Source: Henriciella sp. AS95 (GTDB lineage: Bacteria > Pseudomonadota > Alphaproteobacteria > Caulobacterales > Hyphomonadaceae). Taken from it: 64,000 nt of DNA. The notes under the pieces were generated by a model. The model was not told the origin of the DNA. It did not search any database and worked only from the letters and a program-made list of their open reading frames with translations. Position 1 is the first letter of the stretch; each line of letters opens with the position of its first letter. Positions 53,290-63,562 of the stretch are shown here, piece after piece. A program made the translations under genes and the position numbers. Location: NCBI RefSeq assembly GCF_038900055.1, contig NZ_JBBMQM010000001.1:1984001-2048000 (forward strand), read 5' to 3'.

Positions 53290-55578
53290 CTAATTGAAAA
53301 TGCTCTCCGGACTCGTTTCCTGCCCGCACGTTTCGCAGTGCAAGGCTTCTTCTTCCGGGAGAGTCGTCAGCGTGAAACTCGCGCAATGGGGGCACGGCTG
53401 AGCGAGGTATTCGGGGTCATAATCATCTGGATCGTCCAAATTCGCCTGGCTGGCGGCCTCGCCGCGCTCGGCTCTCTTCTTGTCCAGAATGACGATATTG
53501 TCTGGCAATTGTCCGCGCGAAAAGCCCCGTGAAATGAATTGAACGGCCTCATCGGGCAAAGGTTGAGGGGCCTCGCGTGTGCCGTCCTTCAGGCCGCGAC
53601 CCAGACCGTCGTGACTGACATCAGCGCCAATCTCAGCCAGGTCCTCCCGCGCCAGATAGGAGATCGCAAGTTCGCGGAAAATATAGTCCAGGATCGACGT
53701 GGCCTTCGTGATGCGGTCATTGCCGGTCACGTCGCCAGCAGGCTCAAACCGCGTGAAGACGAATGCATCGACATATTCGTCCAGCGGGACGCCGTATTGC
53801 AAACCGAGCGACACAGCGATGGCGAAATTGTTCATCAGAGACCGGAACGCCGCGCCTTCCTTGTGCATGTCGAGAAAGATCTCGCCCAGAGAGCCATCAT
53901 CGAATTCGCCCGTATGCAGGTATACCTTGTGCCCACCCACGGTGGCTTTCTGGATGTATCCCTTGCGCCGGTCGGGAAGACGCGTGCGCTGGACGGGGCC
54001 TGAAGCGCTGCCCATGCCGGCTTCCGAAACGTCCGCTGGCATGGCGTCTCGCTCATATTCGGCGGCGAGGTCTTCAGCGAGGGCCAGAATTGCGGACATA
54101 CGCTCTTCGGTTTCCGCATCGACCTGTTCAGGCTCAGCGCCGAGAAACACTGACAGGCCCGCGCTCAGCGCCTGTGAAATCTCGGCGTCCGGCCAGTCAG
54201 AGCCGTCAACACAATGGATTGACGTCAAATGCTTGCGCGCCAGGCGCGCCGTCTCAAGAACGAAGCCGGTCGCGTCATCCACGGTGAGGCCTGCCTCTTC
54301 GAAGACCCGGTGCACCGATTTCTCGACGGCGCCGTTCGACGCGTCTTCTGCTGCCGTGATTGCGCTGTCGGAAAAGCCGATCGCCTTGAGAAGCGCGACG
54401 CCATCAGTATCAAATGCTTCCGGCGCAAGCTTCAGGTCTTTGGTCAGCACATCATCGCCAAGGACCCAGCGAGAGAAGGCCGCGCTGAACGGCAGTCCTT
54501 CGGCGATCGCGTTGCGCAAGCGAGCAATCGCTTCATCAGAAAAACCGCGAAGGCGAAGCGATTCTGTATTGATCTCGGGCAGGTGGTCGAGATTGCACCC
54601 ATCATCAATGGCGGCCTGGACGGCCTCTCGGGTTTTTGTGCCTCGCGCCTCGACGGCCAGCGCCGCGGCTGGCGACAGGCGAATAATGCCGTCCTCGTCC
54701 GTGTGTGTCAGCGCAACAGCGCCGCTTAGTCCGTCGCTGGCCGGCGCAAATGCCAGATCCGCATCGGCCCGAAGGGGAGCGATACCAATCGACAGCCCTT
54801 TGATTGGACCCAGCTTCGAGATGGCTGACAAACCAAGGCGTGATGCATCGGCCTTGGTGAGCGTGGATCCGGACGTGAGGGTACCGAGGAAGGAAAGGAT
54901 GGCGGCTGCCCGTTTGGCCGTATCGGCCTCGCCATGCGCCTCGAGCGCGAGCGCTGCGGCGCGCACGCCGTGCACGAGCACACACATGTCATTCGGCGAT
55001 CCGGCTGAAAGGTGCGCCACTTCAAGCGTGTCCGTCAGGAGACGCGCTTCAAGTCCGTTTTCCGAAATGAAGGTGGACACATCGATCGCGACGGCAGGCG
55101 TGGTTGCAGGTACAGCCTGCGGATCGCCGACCCAGACGCTGATGGCTTTCTTCCGGAAGGTCGCAAGCGCGTCGCTCATCGTCTCGAAGGCGTCAGTGGC
55201 CAGTCCGACGGGGGCCTGAACATAGGGTGCCATCGCCTGTTCGCGCAGCTGGCGTTCAAGTCCCTCGAAACCCTGCTCGTGCTGCAATCCGGCCTCGACC
55301 AGCGGCTGAGGCAATCCGGCGAGCATGGCCTCCGCAATCTGCGCGTTGCGGGGACGTGAGCCCAATTGCTCGACGAGGTCCGCCATGCCGAGGGTCGTGC
55401 GTTTGGACAGCTCGACCGCCTCGCGCTGGCGCAGGGCAACGTCCAGCGCTTCAGCCTCAAGGCCCTCAGGCGCCATGGAAGGCAGAGAGACCAGATCGGA
55501 AAGCCGGCAAATCGGGCTGATACGTCCGTCGGCGAGCGCCGCCTGTAGCAAACCTGTTTTTCCGACTGATTGGCTCAT
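53290..55578 (-). CDS. NrdJ-derived protein lacking the reductase catalytic barrel (TSCPD domain)
   Basis: A 762-residue protein. Residues 531-650 are the NrdJ C-terminal TSCPD region ([16 protein letters not shown] and [19 protein letters not shown]). Residues 336-415 resemble the segment before it in NrdJ ([11 protein letters not shown] and [14 protein letters not shown]). C729-x2-C732 and C748-x2-C751 match the C-terminal cysteine pairs. However, the rest of the first 330 residues is unrecognisable and only eight cysteines exist in total; the class II active-site cysteine motifs are absent. It is therefore probably not a ribonucleotide reductase but a regulatory or structural relative. The ATG at 55578 has GGGAG upstream; the longer open frame (to 55719) is not supported. 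Confidence 0.85.
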   Translation of the reverse strand: MSQSVGKTGLLQAALADGRISPICRLSDLVSLPSMAPEGLEAEALDVALRQREAVELSKRTTLGMADLVEQLGSRPRNAQIAEAMLAGLPQPLVEAGLQHEQGFEGLERQLREQAMAPYVQAPVGLATDAFETMSDALATFRKKAISVWVGDPQAVPATTPAVAIDVSTFISENGLEARLLTDTLEVAHLSAGSPNDMCVLVHGVRAAALALEAHGEADTAKRAAAILSFLGTLTSGSTLTKADASRLGLSAISKLGPIKGLSIGIAPLRADADLAFAPASDGLSGAVALTHTDEDGIIRLSPAAALAVEARGTKTREAVQAAIDDGCNLDHLPEINTESLRLRGFSDEAIARLRNAIAEGLPFSAAFSRWVLGDDVLTKDLKLAPEAFDTDGVALLKAIGFSDSAITAAEDASNGAVEKSVHRVFEEAGLTVDDATGFVLETARLARKHLTSIHCVDGSDWPDAEISQALSAGLSVFLGAEPEQVDAETEERMSAILALAEDLAAEYERDAMPADVSEAGMGSASGPVQRTRLPDRRKGYIQKATVGGHKVYLHTGEFDDGSLGEIFLDMHKEGAAFRSLMNNFAIAVSLGLQYGVPLDEYVDAFVFTRFEPAGDVTGNDRITKATSILDYIFRELAISYLAREDLAEIGADVSHDGLGRGLKDGTREAPQPLPDEAVQFISRGFSRGQLPDNIVILDKKRAERGEAASQANLDDPDDYDPEYLAQPCPHCASFTLTTLPEEEALHCETCGQETSPESIFN

Positions 55579-55745
55579 TGCATACTCCCGAGGGTCACTA
55601 TACCGATTGCGATGCGACGACACGCCGAATGGTGTTCTGCGGTCTTGACGGTAGGGTTCAGATATTGTGTGGCCATGCATAACTGGATTCGCGACATGGC
55701 TTGCCCCATATTCCAGCATGATTGAAAGATTCGAGGTCTTCAGAA

Positions 55746-56135
55746 ATGTTCAAGCTCTTCACTTGGTGGAATGGCGTAACGCCCGGCGGCTGGTTCGATA
55801 TCAAGCGTCGCAGCGTGCATGTCGGTACCGATGACTATGGCAATAAATATTATGAGGACCGCAAGAAATCTGTGGAAGGCCGCCATCGCCGCTACGTAAT
55901 TTATGACGGCCTCGCTGAACCGTCCAAGGTGCCTGCCGAATGGCATGGCTGGCTTCATCATACGCTTGAAGAGCCGCCGACAGAAATGCCGCTCAACCGG
56001 CGCGCCTGGGAAACGGATCACAAACCAAACATGACGGGCACACTCTTCGCCTATCATCCGAAAGGTGCGATCAGCGAAGGCGGTGACCGCCGCAAAGCCG
56101 ACGCAGACTATGAGGCCTGGACGCCAGATGCGTGA
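55746..56135 (+). CDS. NADH:ubiquinone oxidoreductase accessory subunit NDUFA12 family
   Basis: A 129-residue member of the B17.2/NDUFA12 family. The [21 protein letters not shown] start and the [13 protein letters not shown] block are characteristic; [16 protein letters not shown] matches the C-terminal half. In alphaproteobacteria this mitochondrial complex I accessory subunit is encoded away from the nuo operon. It overlaps mlaD by 8 bp (ATGCGTGA). Confidence 0.94.
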   Translation: MFKLFTWWNGVTPGGWFDIKRRSVHVGTDDYGNKYYEDRKKSVEGRHRRYVIYDGLAEPSKVPAEWHGWLHHTLEEPPTEMPLNRRAWETDHKPNMTGTLFAYHPKGAISEGGDRRKADADYEAWTPDA

Positions 56136-56841
56136 ATCGATTCTTGAAACCCTGATCGGTGCAGCCGTCCTGGTTGTGGCCGGCGTTTTCCTCTGGTTTG
56201 CCCTGGCGCGCGGCGGCGAGGCTGCATCTGCGCCATCCGGCAGCGTTGAGCTTGGTGCCAGGTTCAACAGTGTGAGCGGTGTCAGTGCCGGCACGGATGT
56301 CCGTATGGCTGGCGTAAAGGTCGGCACCGTCCGCAAGATCGGCCTGGATGTCGACCGCGCAGAAGCCCTCGTGACCATGGCCATCTCCAAGGACCTCGTC
56401 CCGTTGGAAGACGGCACTTCCGCTCGCATTCAGGCCGAAGGCCTGCTGGGCGGCAACTACATCAATCTGGAACCGGCCGCCGGGTTTGGAATGATTGAAC
56501 CCTGCCCGGAAGGCAAGGAACTCTTTGGTGACAGCGGATGCGGCGAAATCCTCTACACTCAAGGCAGTGTTGATTTGCTGACCCTGTTTGCATCCTTCGC
56601 GAGCGGCTCTGGTGACGATTCCGATAGTGCTGATAGCAGCAGTGCGTCCTCTAATGATGAAGAGGCCCCATCGCTGAGCGCGTTCGGTGAAGACGAGGCA
56701 GCTGATGATACTGCCTCTGAAGACACGGCCTCTGAAGCCCCAGCCCCTGACAATGAAGCAGCTGAAGACACAGAATCTCCCGATTCATCGAGTGAAGTCG
56801 ATGAAACTGATCCAGAGATGGATGATTCAGGAGACCAATAA
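56128..56841 (+). CDS. mlaD: Phospholipid transport substrate-binding protein MlaD, with acidic tail
   Basis: A 237-residue MCE-family protein that helps move phospholipids between the membranes. Residues 6-28 are a membrane anchor, 38-118 the MCE domain (ARFNSVSGVSAGTDVRM and LLGGNYINLEPA). After a two-cysteine loop (C126, C138) and a hydrophobic segment, residues 159-237 are a low-complexity Asp/Glu/Ser/Ala tail with about 29 acidic residues and no Lys, Arg or His. The ATG overlaps the NDUFA12 stop. Partner genes mlaE and mlaF are not in the window. Confidence 0.92.
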   Translation: MRESILETLIGAAVLVVAGVFLWFALARGGEAASAPSGSVELGARFNSVSGVSAGTDVRMAGVKVGTVRKIGLDVDRAEALVTMAISKDLVPLEDGTSARIQAEGLLGGNYINLEPAAGFGMIEPCPEGKELFGDSGCGEILYTQGSVDLLTLFASFASGSGDDSDSADSSSASSNDEEAPSLSAFGEDEAADDTASEDTASEAPAPDNEAAEDTESPDSSSEVDETDPEMDDSGDQ

Positions 56842-57333
56842 GTGCGCCTCACACCATTCCTCGCTGCTGCGCTGATTGCGGGTGCAGTTGCGCCGCCGTC
56901 CAGCGCGGTCAGCTATAATGAAGAGCAAACGGCCACCCTTCGGGCGCTCGACAAGATTACCGGTCGTTCCACCGATTTTGAAATCAAGGTCGATGAGCCG
57001 GTTATCTATGGCTCTCTCAAGATCAACCTTGAGGTCTGTTATCAGACGCCGCCGGAGGAGCCACCGGAATCGGCAGCCTTCTTACATATCGAGACGGCAA
57101 GTGCGACACGCATGCAGTCGATGACCGAGCCGCGCCCGGCCAGCGATGTCGAGCAAGATGCATCGACTTCGAAAAAAGACGCGGATGCGCCAGAGACGTT
57201 GTTCTCAGGCTGGATGTTCGCTTCGACACCGGGCCTCAGCGCACTTGAGCACCCGGTTTACGATGTCTGGGTAATCAGATGCACAGACCGCGAACCGGTC
57301 AGCCCGTCGACCCCGGAAGCGCCCGAAGAGTAG
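56842..57333 (+). CDS. DUF2155 domain exported protein
   Basis: A 163-residue protein with a signal peptide (about 1-22) starting at a GTG that directly follows the mlaD stop; AGGAGA lies 8-13 bases before it. The core resembles DUF2155, with ALDKITGRSTDFEIKVDEP and LSALEHPVYDVWVIRC, two conserved-looking cysteines and an internal acidic insertion. The 3' end overlaps the convergent aat gene by 76 bp. The family function is unknown; the NDUFA12-mlaD-DUF2155 run is common in alphaproteobacteria. Confidence 0.85.
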   Translation: MRLTPFLAAALIAGAVAPPSSAVSYNEEQTATLRALDKITGRSTDFEIKVDEPVIYGSLKINLEVCYQTPPEEPPESAAFLHIETASATRMQSMTEPRPASDVEQDASTSKKDADAPETLFSGWMFASTPGLSALEHPVYDVWVIRCTDREPVSPSTPEAPEE

Positions 57334-57926
57334 AAATCAGCGTCCTTCGACAGCGCGTCTTTCAACTGTTGCAGGAACGCCTCTTTCGGGATTTCCATCA
57401 ATCCGAACTGTTCCAGATGCGGGTTGTGGAATTGCGCGTCGAGCAGTTCAAACCCACCCTCAATCAGTCTGGCCACCAGGTGGACCAGCGCAATCTTTGA
57501 TGCATCCGTCGCGCGCGAGAACATGCTCTCCCCGAAGAAAGCAGCGCCGATCTTCACGCCGTACAGGCCACCAACCAGCTCGCCCTCATCATTCCAGCAT
57601 TCGATCGAGTGGGCATGACCCTCGCGGTGCAGGGCGCCATAAATGTTCTGGATTTGCGTGTTGATCCATGTCGTGGGCCGGTCCGGCTGTTCTTCGGCGC
57701 AGGCATCGATGACCCGGTTGAACGCCGTATCGACCGTCACTTTGTAAGGCATCTGACGCACTGTGCGCTTCAGCCGCCGAGGGATGTGAAACCCCTTTAG
57801 CGGCAGAACGCCGCGTTCAGCGGGCGAGATGAGAAACAGCGTCTCATCCTCGCGCGAATCAGCCATGGGAAAGACGCCCCGGCGGTAGAAGTCGAGGACA
57901 AATTCCGTATCGATACGTTCAGACAT
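57258..57926 (-). CDS. aat: Leucyl/phenylalanyl-tRNA--protein transferase
   Basis: A 222-residue enzyme that adds Leu or Phe to N-terminal Arg/Lys of proteins, marking them for ClpS/ClpAP degradation. YRRGVFPMAD, the INTQIQNIYGALHREGHAHSIECW-type core (shown here in part) and QFHNPHLEQFG are diagnostic. It is the last gene of the aroQ-accB-accC-aat minus-strand run, 14 bp after accC, and its final 25 codons overlap DUF2155 on the other strand. Confidence 0.95.
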   Translation of the reverse strand: MSERIDTEFVLDFYRRGVFPMADSREDETLFLISPAERGVLPLKGFHIPRRLKRTVRQMPYKVTVDTAFNRVIDACAEEQPDRPTTWINTQIQNIYGALHREGHAHSIECWNDEGELVGGLYGVKIGAAFFGESMFSRATDASKIALVHLVARLIEGGFELLDAQFHNPHLEQFGLMEIPKEAFLQQLKDALSKDADFYSSGASGVDGLTGSRSVHLITQTS

Positions 57927-57940
57927 GTTGGTCCGGACAA

Positions 57941-59281
57941 TTACTCTTTGGCGAGGAATTTCTCCAGCCAGTGGATGTTGTAATTGCCATCGACGACGTC
58001 CTTTGCCTCAACAAGGCGCTGATGAAGCGGCAGGGTGGTGTTCACGCCACCAACCACCATTTCGTCCAGGGCGCGGCGAAGACGCATGATGCACTCATTG
58101 CGCGTTCGGCCATGCACGATCAGCTTGCCGATCATGGAGTCGTAGTTCGGCGGTATGCGGTACCCGGCATAGGCGGCACTGTCGACGCGCACGTCGGGGC
58201 CACCCGGCGCATGGAATTCGGTGATCAGACCCGGTGAGGGGACAAATGTTTCGGGATGCTCGGCATTGATCCGGCATTCGATCGCATGGCCGACCAGCAT
58301 CACGTCTTCCTGGCTGAAAGACAGCTTCTTTCCGTCAGCTATGCGGATTTGTTCACGCACAAGATCAATGCCCGTAATCATCTCGGTGACCGGGTGTTCG
58401 ACCTGCAGACGGGTGTTCATCTCGATGAAGTAGAAGTTTCCGTCTTCATAGAGGAATTCCATAGTCCCGGCGCCGAGATAGCCAATCTTGCCAACCGCCT
58501 TGGCGACAATCATGCCAATCTCTTCGCGCTGCGCCTGGTTGAGGGCAGGGGACGGCGCTTCTTCGAAAACCTTCTGATGGCGACGTTGCAGCGAGCAGTC
58601 GCGCTCCCACAAATGGGCGACATTGCCATGGCTGTCAGCAATCACCTGAATTTCAATATGGCGCGGCTTGCCAAGGTATTTTTCGAGGTAAACAGCATCG
58701 TCGCCGAAAGCGGCCTTTGCTTCGGTTTTTGCGGTACGGACTGCGTTTTCCAGATCCTTTTCGGTCTGGGCGACCTTCATGCCGCGACCACCGCCACCCG
58801 CTGCCGCCTTTACCAGAACGGGATAGCCGATCTTCTTGGCGACCTTCTTGGCTTCGCTGACGCTCGACACACCGCCGTCTGAGCCCGGCACGCACGGCAC
58901 GCCAGCGTCGATCATGGCCTGCTTGGCGGCGATCTTGTCGCCCATCGTCCGGATGTGCTCGGGCTTGGGACCGATAAAGATGAGACCGTGTGCTTCGACC
59001 ATCTCGGCAAACTGCGCGTTTTCAGAGAGGAAGCCGTATCCCGGGTGGATTGCGTCGGCATTGGTGATTTCAGCCGCCGCCAGAATCCGGGACTTCTTGA
59101 GATATGATTCGCTGGACGGTGCCGGTCCGATACACACACTCTCATCGGCAAGCCGCACAGCCATTGCGTCGCGGTCGGCTTCGGAATGCACCACGACGGT
59201 CGATAGGCCCATTTCCTTGCACGCACGGTGGATGCGCAGGGCGATCTCGCCGCGATTGGCGATCAGAACTTTCTCGATCAT
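57941..59281 (-). CDS. accC: Acetyl-CoA carboxylase, biotin carboxylase subunit
   Basis: A 446-residue ATP-grasp enzyme that carboxylates biotin on Acc[20 protein letters not shown], the glycine-rich [10 protein letters not shown] loop, [15 protein letters not shown] and [12 protein letters not shown] are typical. It is encoded directly after accB with a 10-bp gap. Length is normal. Confidence 0.97.
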   Translation of the reverse strand: MIEKVLIANRGEIALRIHRACKEMGLSTVVVHSEADRDAMAVRLADESVCIGPAPSSESYLKKSRILAAAEITNADAIHPGYGFLSENAQFAEMVEAHGLIFIGPKPEHIRTMGDKIAAKQAMIDAGVPCVPGSDGGVSSVSEAKKVAKKIGYPVLVKAAAGGGGRGMKVAQTEKDLENAVRTAKTEAKAAFGDDAVYLEKYLGKPRHIEIQVIADSHGNVAHLWERDCSLQRRHQKVFEEAPSPALNQAQREEIGMIVAKAVGKIGYLGAGTMEFLYEDGNFYFIEMNTRLQVEHPVTEMITGIDLVREQIRIADGKKLSFSQEDVMLVGHAIECRINAEHPETFVPSPGLITEFHAPGGPDVRVDSAAYAGYRIPPNYDSMIGKLIVHGRTRNECIMRLRRALDEMVVGGVNTTLPLHQRLVEAKDVVDGNYNIHWLEKFLAKE

Positions 59282-59291
59282 GGCGTCGTCC

Positions 59292-59768
59292 TTATTCGAT
59301 GACGATCAGGGGTTCGCCGAATTCTACGGGCTGTGCGTCGGCAACAATGATTTCCTTCACAGTGCCGGCGGCGGGCGCCTCAACAGGATTGAAGGTCTTC
59401 ATGGCTTCAACCAGCATCAGCGTGTCGCCCTTTTTTACCTTGTCGCCAACGGCCACAAAAGCCTTGGAGCCCGGCTCTGGAGACAGATAGACGGTTCCAA
59501 CCATTGGGCTGGTCACGGCGTTGTCGTGCGAAGGCGCAGCAGTGGCTGGCGCTGCCGCCGGTGCGGCAGCGGCCGCTGGGGCCGCGCCGCCTGCAACCGG
59601 GGCTGGAGCGGCGTACTGGATGGGTGCCGGGGCGGCGGCAGTTGGTTTGCTGACCCGGATTCGCAGGCCGTCATGTTCCACTTCGACTTCGCCAAGATCT
59701 GCATCGCGCAGAATGGAAGCGAGCTCTCTAACAAGGCCTGTATCAAGGCCGGTCTTTGCCGTGCTCAT
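59292..59768 (-). CDS. accB: Acetyl-CoA carboxylase, biotin carboxyl carrier protein
   Basis: A 158-residue protein. An N-terminal helical region leads to an Ala/Pro linker (about 45-75), then the biotinyl domain with the modified lysine in [13 protein letters not shown]. The thumb-loop segment [11 protein letters not shown] is present. It sits between aroQ and accC on the same strand. Confidence 0.96.
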   Translation of the reverse strand: MSTAKTGLDTGLVRELASILRDADLGEVEVEHDGLRIRVSKPTAAAPAPIQYAAPAPVAGGAAPAAAAAPAAAPATAAPSHDNAVTSPMVGTVYLSPEPGSKAFVAVGDKVKKGDTLMLVEAMKTFNPVEAPAAGTVKEIIVADAQPVEFGEPLIVIE

Positions 59769-59781
59769 AGAAGGTGTATCC

Positions 59782-60213
59782 TCAAGCTGTCATTTTTATC
59801 GCGGCGTCTAATGCGAAGTGATAACCGCGTGACCCCAGTCCTGCAATCGTTGCAGTCGCTGCGGGTGCTACATAATTGGTTTGCCGAAAGGGCTCCCTAG
59901 CGGCCGGATTTGAAAGGTGAACCTCAATGACGGGCAGGGTGCAAGCACGCAGTGCATCATGCAGTGCAACGGAGGTGTGCGTATAGGCGCCTGCATTGAG
60001 GATAATGGCGCTGGCGTCGCGATTGGCTTCCTGTACCCAGTCCACTAATTGCCCTTCGGAATTCGTCTGACGAAACTCTATACTGCGATTCCCGGCCTGT
60101 TCGGTCAGGGAGTCGCGAATGTCATCCAGCGTTTCGTGACCGTAAATCTCAGGCTCACGTGAACCCAGAAGGTTGAGGTTGGGGCCATTCAGGACATAAA
60201 TCGGCTTCGTCAT
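59782..60213 (-). CDS. aroQ: Type II 3-dehydroquinate dehydratase
   Basis: A 143-residue enzyme of the shikimate pathway that dehydrates 3-dehydroquinate. The N-terminal [17 protein letters not shown] (with the catalytic Tyr), [16 protein letters not shown] and [11 protein letters not shown] are diagnostic of the type II class. It is the first gene of the aroQ-accB-accC-aat run and is divergent from thiS. Confidence 0.97.
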   Translation of the reverse strand: MTKPIYVLNGPNLNLLGSREPEIYGHETLDDIRDSLTEQAGNRSIEFRQTNSEGQLVDWVQEANRDASAIILNAGAYTHTSVALHDALRACTLPVIEVHLSNPAAREPFRQTNYVAPAATATIAGLGSRGYHFALDAAIKMTA

Positions 60214-60278
60214 GCTGCAGGTCTTGCTCTGCTTTCTCTAACAAGGCAAGGCGTACAAGGAAGATGGAAAGGCAACTC

Positions 60279-60479
60279 ATGCGGGTTTTGGTGAATGGAG
60301 ACGCGATGGAAATCGCCGATGGCTCGACCGTCGCAGATCTGGTCAGGCAGTTGACTGATGATCCGCGCGGCATGGCGATTGAGCGTAATCGAGAGATCGT
60401 CCCGAAATCTGCCCATGCCACGACGCAGCTCGCAGACGGCGACAAGCTGGAAGTGGTCCAGTTTGTCGGCGGTGGCTGA
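60279..60479 (+). CDS. thiS: Sulfur carrier protein ThiS
   Basis: A 66-residue ubiquitin-fold sulfur carrier for thiazole synthesis, ending in the required GG tail (FVGGG). The ATG at 60279 has AAGG ten bases upstream; a start five codons earlier is possible but has a poor spacing. It is followed 14 bp later by thiG. No TPP riboswitch-like leader fits the 65-bp gap to aroQ. Confidence 0.92.
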   Translation: MRVLVNGDAMEIADGSTVADLVRQLTDDPRGMAIERNREIVPKSAHATTQLADGDKLEVVQFVGGG

Positions 60480-60493
60480 ACAAGGAAAATTCA

Positions 60494-61264
60494 ATGAGCG
60501 ATACACTTACCGTTGCCGGCCGGGAATTCACGTCCCGCCTCATCGTTGGAACGGGCAAATACAAATCTTACGAGCAGAACGCCGAAGCGGCCCGCGCAGC
60601 GGGGGCAGAGATGGTGACTGTGGCCCTACGCCGCGTGAACTGGTCCAATCCCGACGAGGAACGACTTCAGGATCACCTCAAGTCGGACGAGTTTGTTTAC
60701 CTGCCCAATACGGCTGGATGTTTCACCGCCGATGACGCGGTCCGCACGCTCCGCCTGGCGCGAGAAGCGGGCGGATGGGACCTGGTCAAACTGGAAGTGC
60801 TGGCCGATCAGAAAACGCTTTATCCGGATATGGAAGAGACGCTGAAAGCGGCCAAGGCCCTGATCGCCGACGGCTTTGAGGTCATGGTCTACTGCTCTGA
60901 TGACCCGGTCTATGCGAAGAAGCTTGAGGATGCAGGGTGCTGCGCGATCATGCCGCTGGGCAGCCTGATCGGCTCAGGCCTCGGCATCCAGAACCCGTTG
61001 AATATCCGCCTCATCGTTGAGCAGGCCCGCGTGCCAGTCATCGTGGATGCAGGCGTCGGCACGGCGTCTGACGCCGCGCAGGCGATGGAGCTTGGCTGTG
61101 ATGGTGTGTTGATGAACACGGCGATCGCAGAAGCCAAAGACCCGATCCGCATGGCGCGGGCGATGAAACACGCTGTTATCGCTGGTCGTGAAGCCTATCT
61201 GGCCGGTCGGATGGGCCGCAAACGCTATGCTGACCCATCCTCACCGCTTGCCGGTCTGATCTGA
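60494..61264 (+). CDS. thiG: Thiazole synthase
   Basis: A 256-residue TIM-barrel enzyme that forms the thiazole phosphate of thiamine with Thi[13 protein letters not shown], the Schiff-base lysine in DLVKLEVL, and [19 protein letters not shown] are typical. The stop TGA abuts the stop of the convergent DsbA-like gene with no gap. Confidence 0.97.
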   Translation: MSDTLTVAGREFTSRLIVGTGKYKSYEQNAEAARAAGAEMVTVALRRVNWSNPDEERLQDHLKSDEFVYLPNTAGCFTADDAVRTLRLAREAGGWDLVKLEVLADQKTLYPDMEETLKAAKALIADGFEVMVYCSDDPVYAKKLEDAGCCAIMPLGSLIGSGLGIQNPLNIRLIVEQARVPVIVDAGVGTASDAAQAMELGCDGVLMNTAIAEAKDPIRMARAMKHAVIAGREAYLAGRMGRKRYADPSSPLAGLI

Positions 61265-62011
61265 TCAGCTGGCTTCGTCGAGCGCGTTCTTGATCATTGC
61301 TTCGACACGGCCCTGATCGGCGCCCGGAACATGTTCGTCGCCGACGAAGAAAGCCGGTGTGCCATCAACCCCGATCTTGCGGGCTAGGCTCTTATTGTCT
61401 GCGATCACTTTCTGGAGCTTCACCGACTCCATGTCAGCACGCATCTTGGCGACGTCGACACCGGCACGTTCCGCAGCGGCATCGATATCCTCCGGATCGA
61501 AGCCGGTTGAATTATCGAGTGTCATCAGCTCGCGGTGCATCTCTGCATACTTACCCTGTTCTCCGGCAGCCAGCGCAGCCAAAGCGGCTTTTTCACTTTC
61601 CGCCGTGAGGATGGGCAGCTCCTTGAAGATAACCCGAACCTTGTTGTCATTCTCTTCGGGCAGGGCCAGCGTCCATTCCATCGACCGCTTGCAGTAGCCA
61701 CAGCGGTAATCGAAAAACTCGACGAGCGTGACAGGGGCATCGTCCGGACCGATCGAATAGTCGTGGCTGCTTTTGTAGATCAGGTCATGATTTTCCTGGA
61801 CAGCATCCCGCGCGGCCATCGCGTCTTCCTCTGCCTTCTTTTCGGACAGGGCGATCAGGGCGTCCTCGATGATCTCGGGATTTTCGAGAATATACTCGCG
61901 AACAATCTTCTCGACGGCGGCTTTGCTCGTGACGTCAACATCACCTTGAGCACAGGCAGGGGTGAGCGCGACGAGCGCGAGGACGGGCAGAGGAGCGAGT
62001 TTGCGGGACAT
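61265..62011 (-). CDS. DsbA-family thiol oxidoreductase (Com1-like), exported
   Basis: A 248-residue protein with an N-terminal signal (1-23; the TPAC sequence could be a weak lipobox), a helical region (about 30-70), then a thioredoxin fold with an inserted helical domain. The active site is FFDYRCGYCKRS, and GVDGTPAFFVGD carries the cis-Pro. Related Com1/ScsC-like proteins act as periplasmic disulfide oxidoreductases. The ATG at 62011 begins the signal; the longer frame does not. Confidence 0.9.
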   Translation of the reverse strand: MSRKLAPLPVLALVALTPACAQGDVDVTSKAAVEKIVREYILENPEIIEDALIALSEKKAEEDAMAARDAVQENHDLIYKSSHDYSIGPDDAPVTLVEFFDYRCGYCKRSMEWTLALPEENDNKVRVIFKELPILTAESEKAALAALAAGEQGKYAEMHRELMTLDNSTGFDPEDIDAAAERAGVDVAKMRADMESVKLQKVIADNKSLARKIGVDGTPAFFVGDEHVPGADQGRVEAMIKNALDEAS

Positions 62012-62119
62012 TCGGACGAACCTTGATCTGTTGTTTCTAGGAGCTTGTTTAGCGCAAATAAGTTGATACCGCTTCAACTGCGAGCGGGCTATATCTGACA
62101 AGTGCGTGATAATGGACGT

Positions 62120-63478
62120 TTAGCCACGCCGCCAATAGTCGCGGTTTTCCGGCAATGCCGGATCGGTAACGTTCCGGATGTCGCTGGCCCGGCGTGATTC
62201 GAACGAGTTCTTCGGAAGATCCTGAAGGGCGCGTTGGGCGAAGATGTAGGCCCGCTGATAATCGCCGATGTGATAGGCGGACTCAGCCGTTGCCAGCTCC
62301 GCCTCAGGGCGTTTGTCCTGCTTTTCCAGCGCAATGGCGAGTTGAGACCATGCGAAGGAATTGTCGGGCTCCTTGATCAGGGCGTCGCGCAGGGCGTCTT
62401 CTCCGGCTTCGAGGTCTCCCTCTTCGCCGCGCGCAATGAGCGAACGGGCATAGTTGATCAGCAGCAGCGGGTGACCGGGCAGGTATTCCAGCGACTTCGC
62501 GTGCGGTTCGACGGACTCGGCGGCCTGGCCCATTTCGAACAGCGCCTGGCCTTTGACCTCCCAATAATATGGGTTCTCGGGAAATTCTTCGAGCAATGAG
62601 TCGACTTCCCTCAGCGTCCCGGCCAGGTCGGCTGACTGCATCGACGAAATGGCGCGCGCATAGCGAGCCGCTTCACTCTCATCGCCCGGTGGGTATTTTT
62701 GGTAGACGCGTGCGGGCGGCTCGAGGAAGCCGATCAGCTTGGCCTGCATCAGGTCAAACTGGCGTTGCGTTTTCGGGTCGGTCGGCACATCCATCAGGCC
62801 GGTGTCCTGAGCCAGTGCACGCGTCGTCCGGATCCGGTCCGAAGCCAGCGGGTGAGACCGGAAGTAAGGATAGCGGCGCGCCTCTGACAGCACTTCCTGG
62901 TAGCGATACTTGTCGAAGAACTCGACGATGCCGGCTGGCGACTGTCCAAGTTCCGACAAGTAGGTCACAGCGGCGGCATCTGCCATCGCCTCTTCGGCGC
63001 GCGTGTGGACAAAGAAGTTCAGCGCTGCAAATTGTTGCGAGCTTGAAATCAGCGCAGCCCCTGCATCGCCCGCACCTGCGGCAATCGCCAGGACACCAAG
63101 TCCGATCGAAACAAGCGCCGGCCGGCTGGCCACGGAAGCGGCCCGGGTGCGCGAGACAGAGTGACCGCACGCAATGTGGCAGGTCTCGTGTGCGATGACG
63201 CCTTTCAGCTGCCCTGGCGTATCGGCGGCAATCAGCAGGCCCGTGTGCAGGTGGATGCGCTGGCCGTTTGCGACGAAAGCATTCAGGCTCGGATCATTGA
63301 TAATGTAGAGGCCGACATCATTCGGATTGAGGCCTGCAACCTCCAGAATCGGATCGGTCCATTCTCGCAGCGTGGTTTCGATTTCGGCGTCGCGGATAAG
63401 GCTCTGCGCGCTCGCCGACGCGGTGAACGCAATGGCGGCTATTGCGGCGAAGGCAGTCTTGAAGAGACGGAACGTCAT
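62120..63478 (-). CDS. M48 family metalloprotease with TPR region (BepA-like)
   Basis: A 452-residue exported protein. The signal peptide (1-24, ASASAQ) is followed by the M48 domain: zinc ligands in AHETCH (the HExxH site) and the third ligand in EEAMADAAAV. The C-terminal half (about 290-430) holds TPR-like helical repeats. In E. coli, BepA helps fold or degrade LptD and other outer-membrane proteins, so a link to the lptD and surA genes of this window is reasonable (inference). Confidence 0.93.
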   Translation of the reverse strand: MTFRLFKTAFAAIAAIAFTASASAQSLIRDAEIETTLREWTDPILEVAGLNPNDVGLYIINDPSLNAFVANGQRIHLHTGLLIAADTPGQLKGVIAHETCHIACGHSVSRTRAASVASRPALVSIGLGVLAIAAGAGDAGAALISSSQQFAALNFFVHTRAEEAMADAAAVTYLSELGQSPAGIVEFFDKYRYQEVLSEARRYPYFRSHPLASDRIRTTRALAQDTGLMDVPTDPKTQRQFDLMQAKLIGFLEPPARVYQKYPPGDESEAARYARAISSMQSADLAGTLREVDSLLEEFPENPYYWEVKGQALFEMGQAAESVEPHAKSLEYLPGHPLLLINYARSLIARGEEGDLEAGEDALRDALIKEPDNSFAWSQLAIALEKQDKRPEAELATAESAYHIGDYQRAYIFAQRALQDLPKNSFESRRASDIRNVTDPALPENRDYWRRG

Positions 63479-63562
63479 GAGATGACCTCGAATGTCTTGA
63501 TCGCCAGCCTAGGCAAAGATTACGGCAAAGGCGAGACGTCGTGTGCGACGCTCACTGAATTG

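Noticed and set aside
53699-55219. 506-codon open frame opposite the NrdJ-like gene
   Set aside because: Ser/Arg/Ala-rich composition typical of an antisense frame; the opposite strand has clear homology to NrdJ.
60214-60278. TPP riboswitch before thiS-thiG
   Set aside because: The gap to aroQ is only 65 bp and I see none of the conserved TPP aptamer elements.
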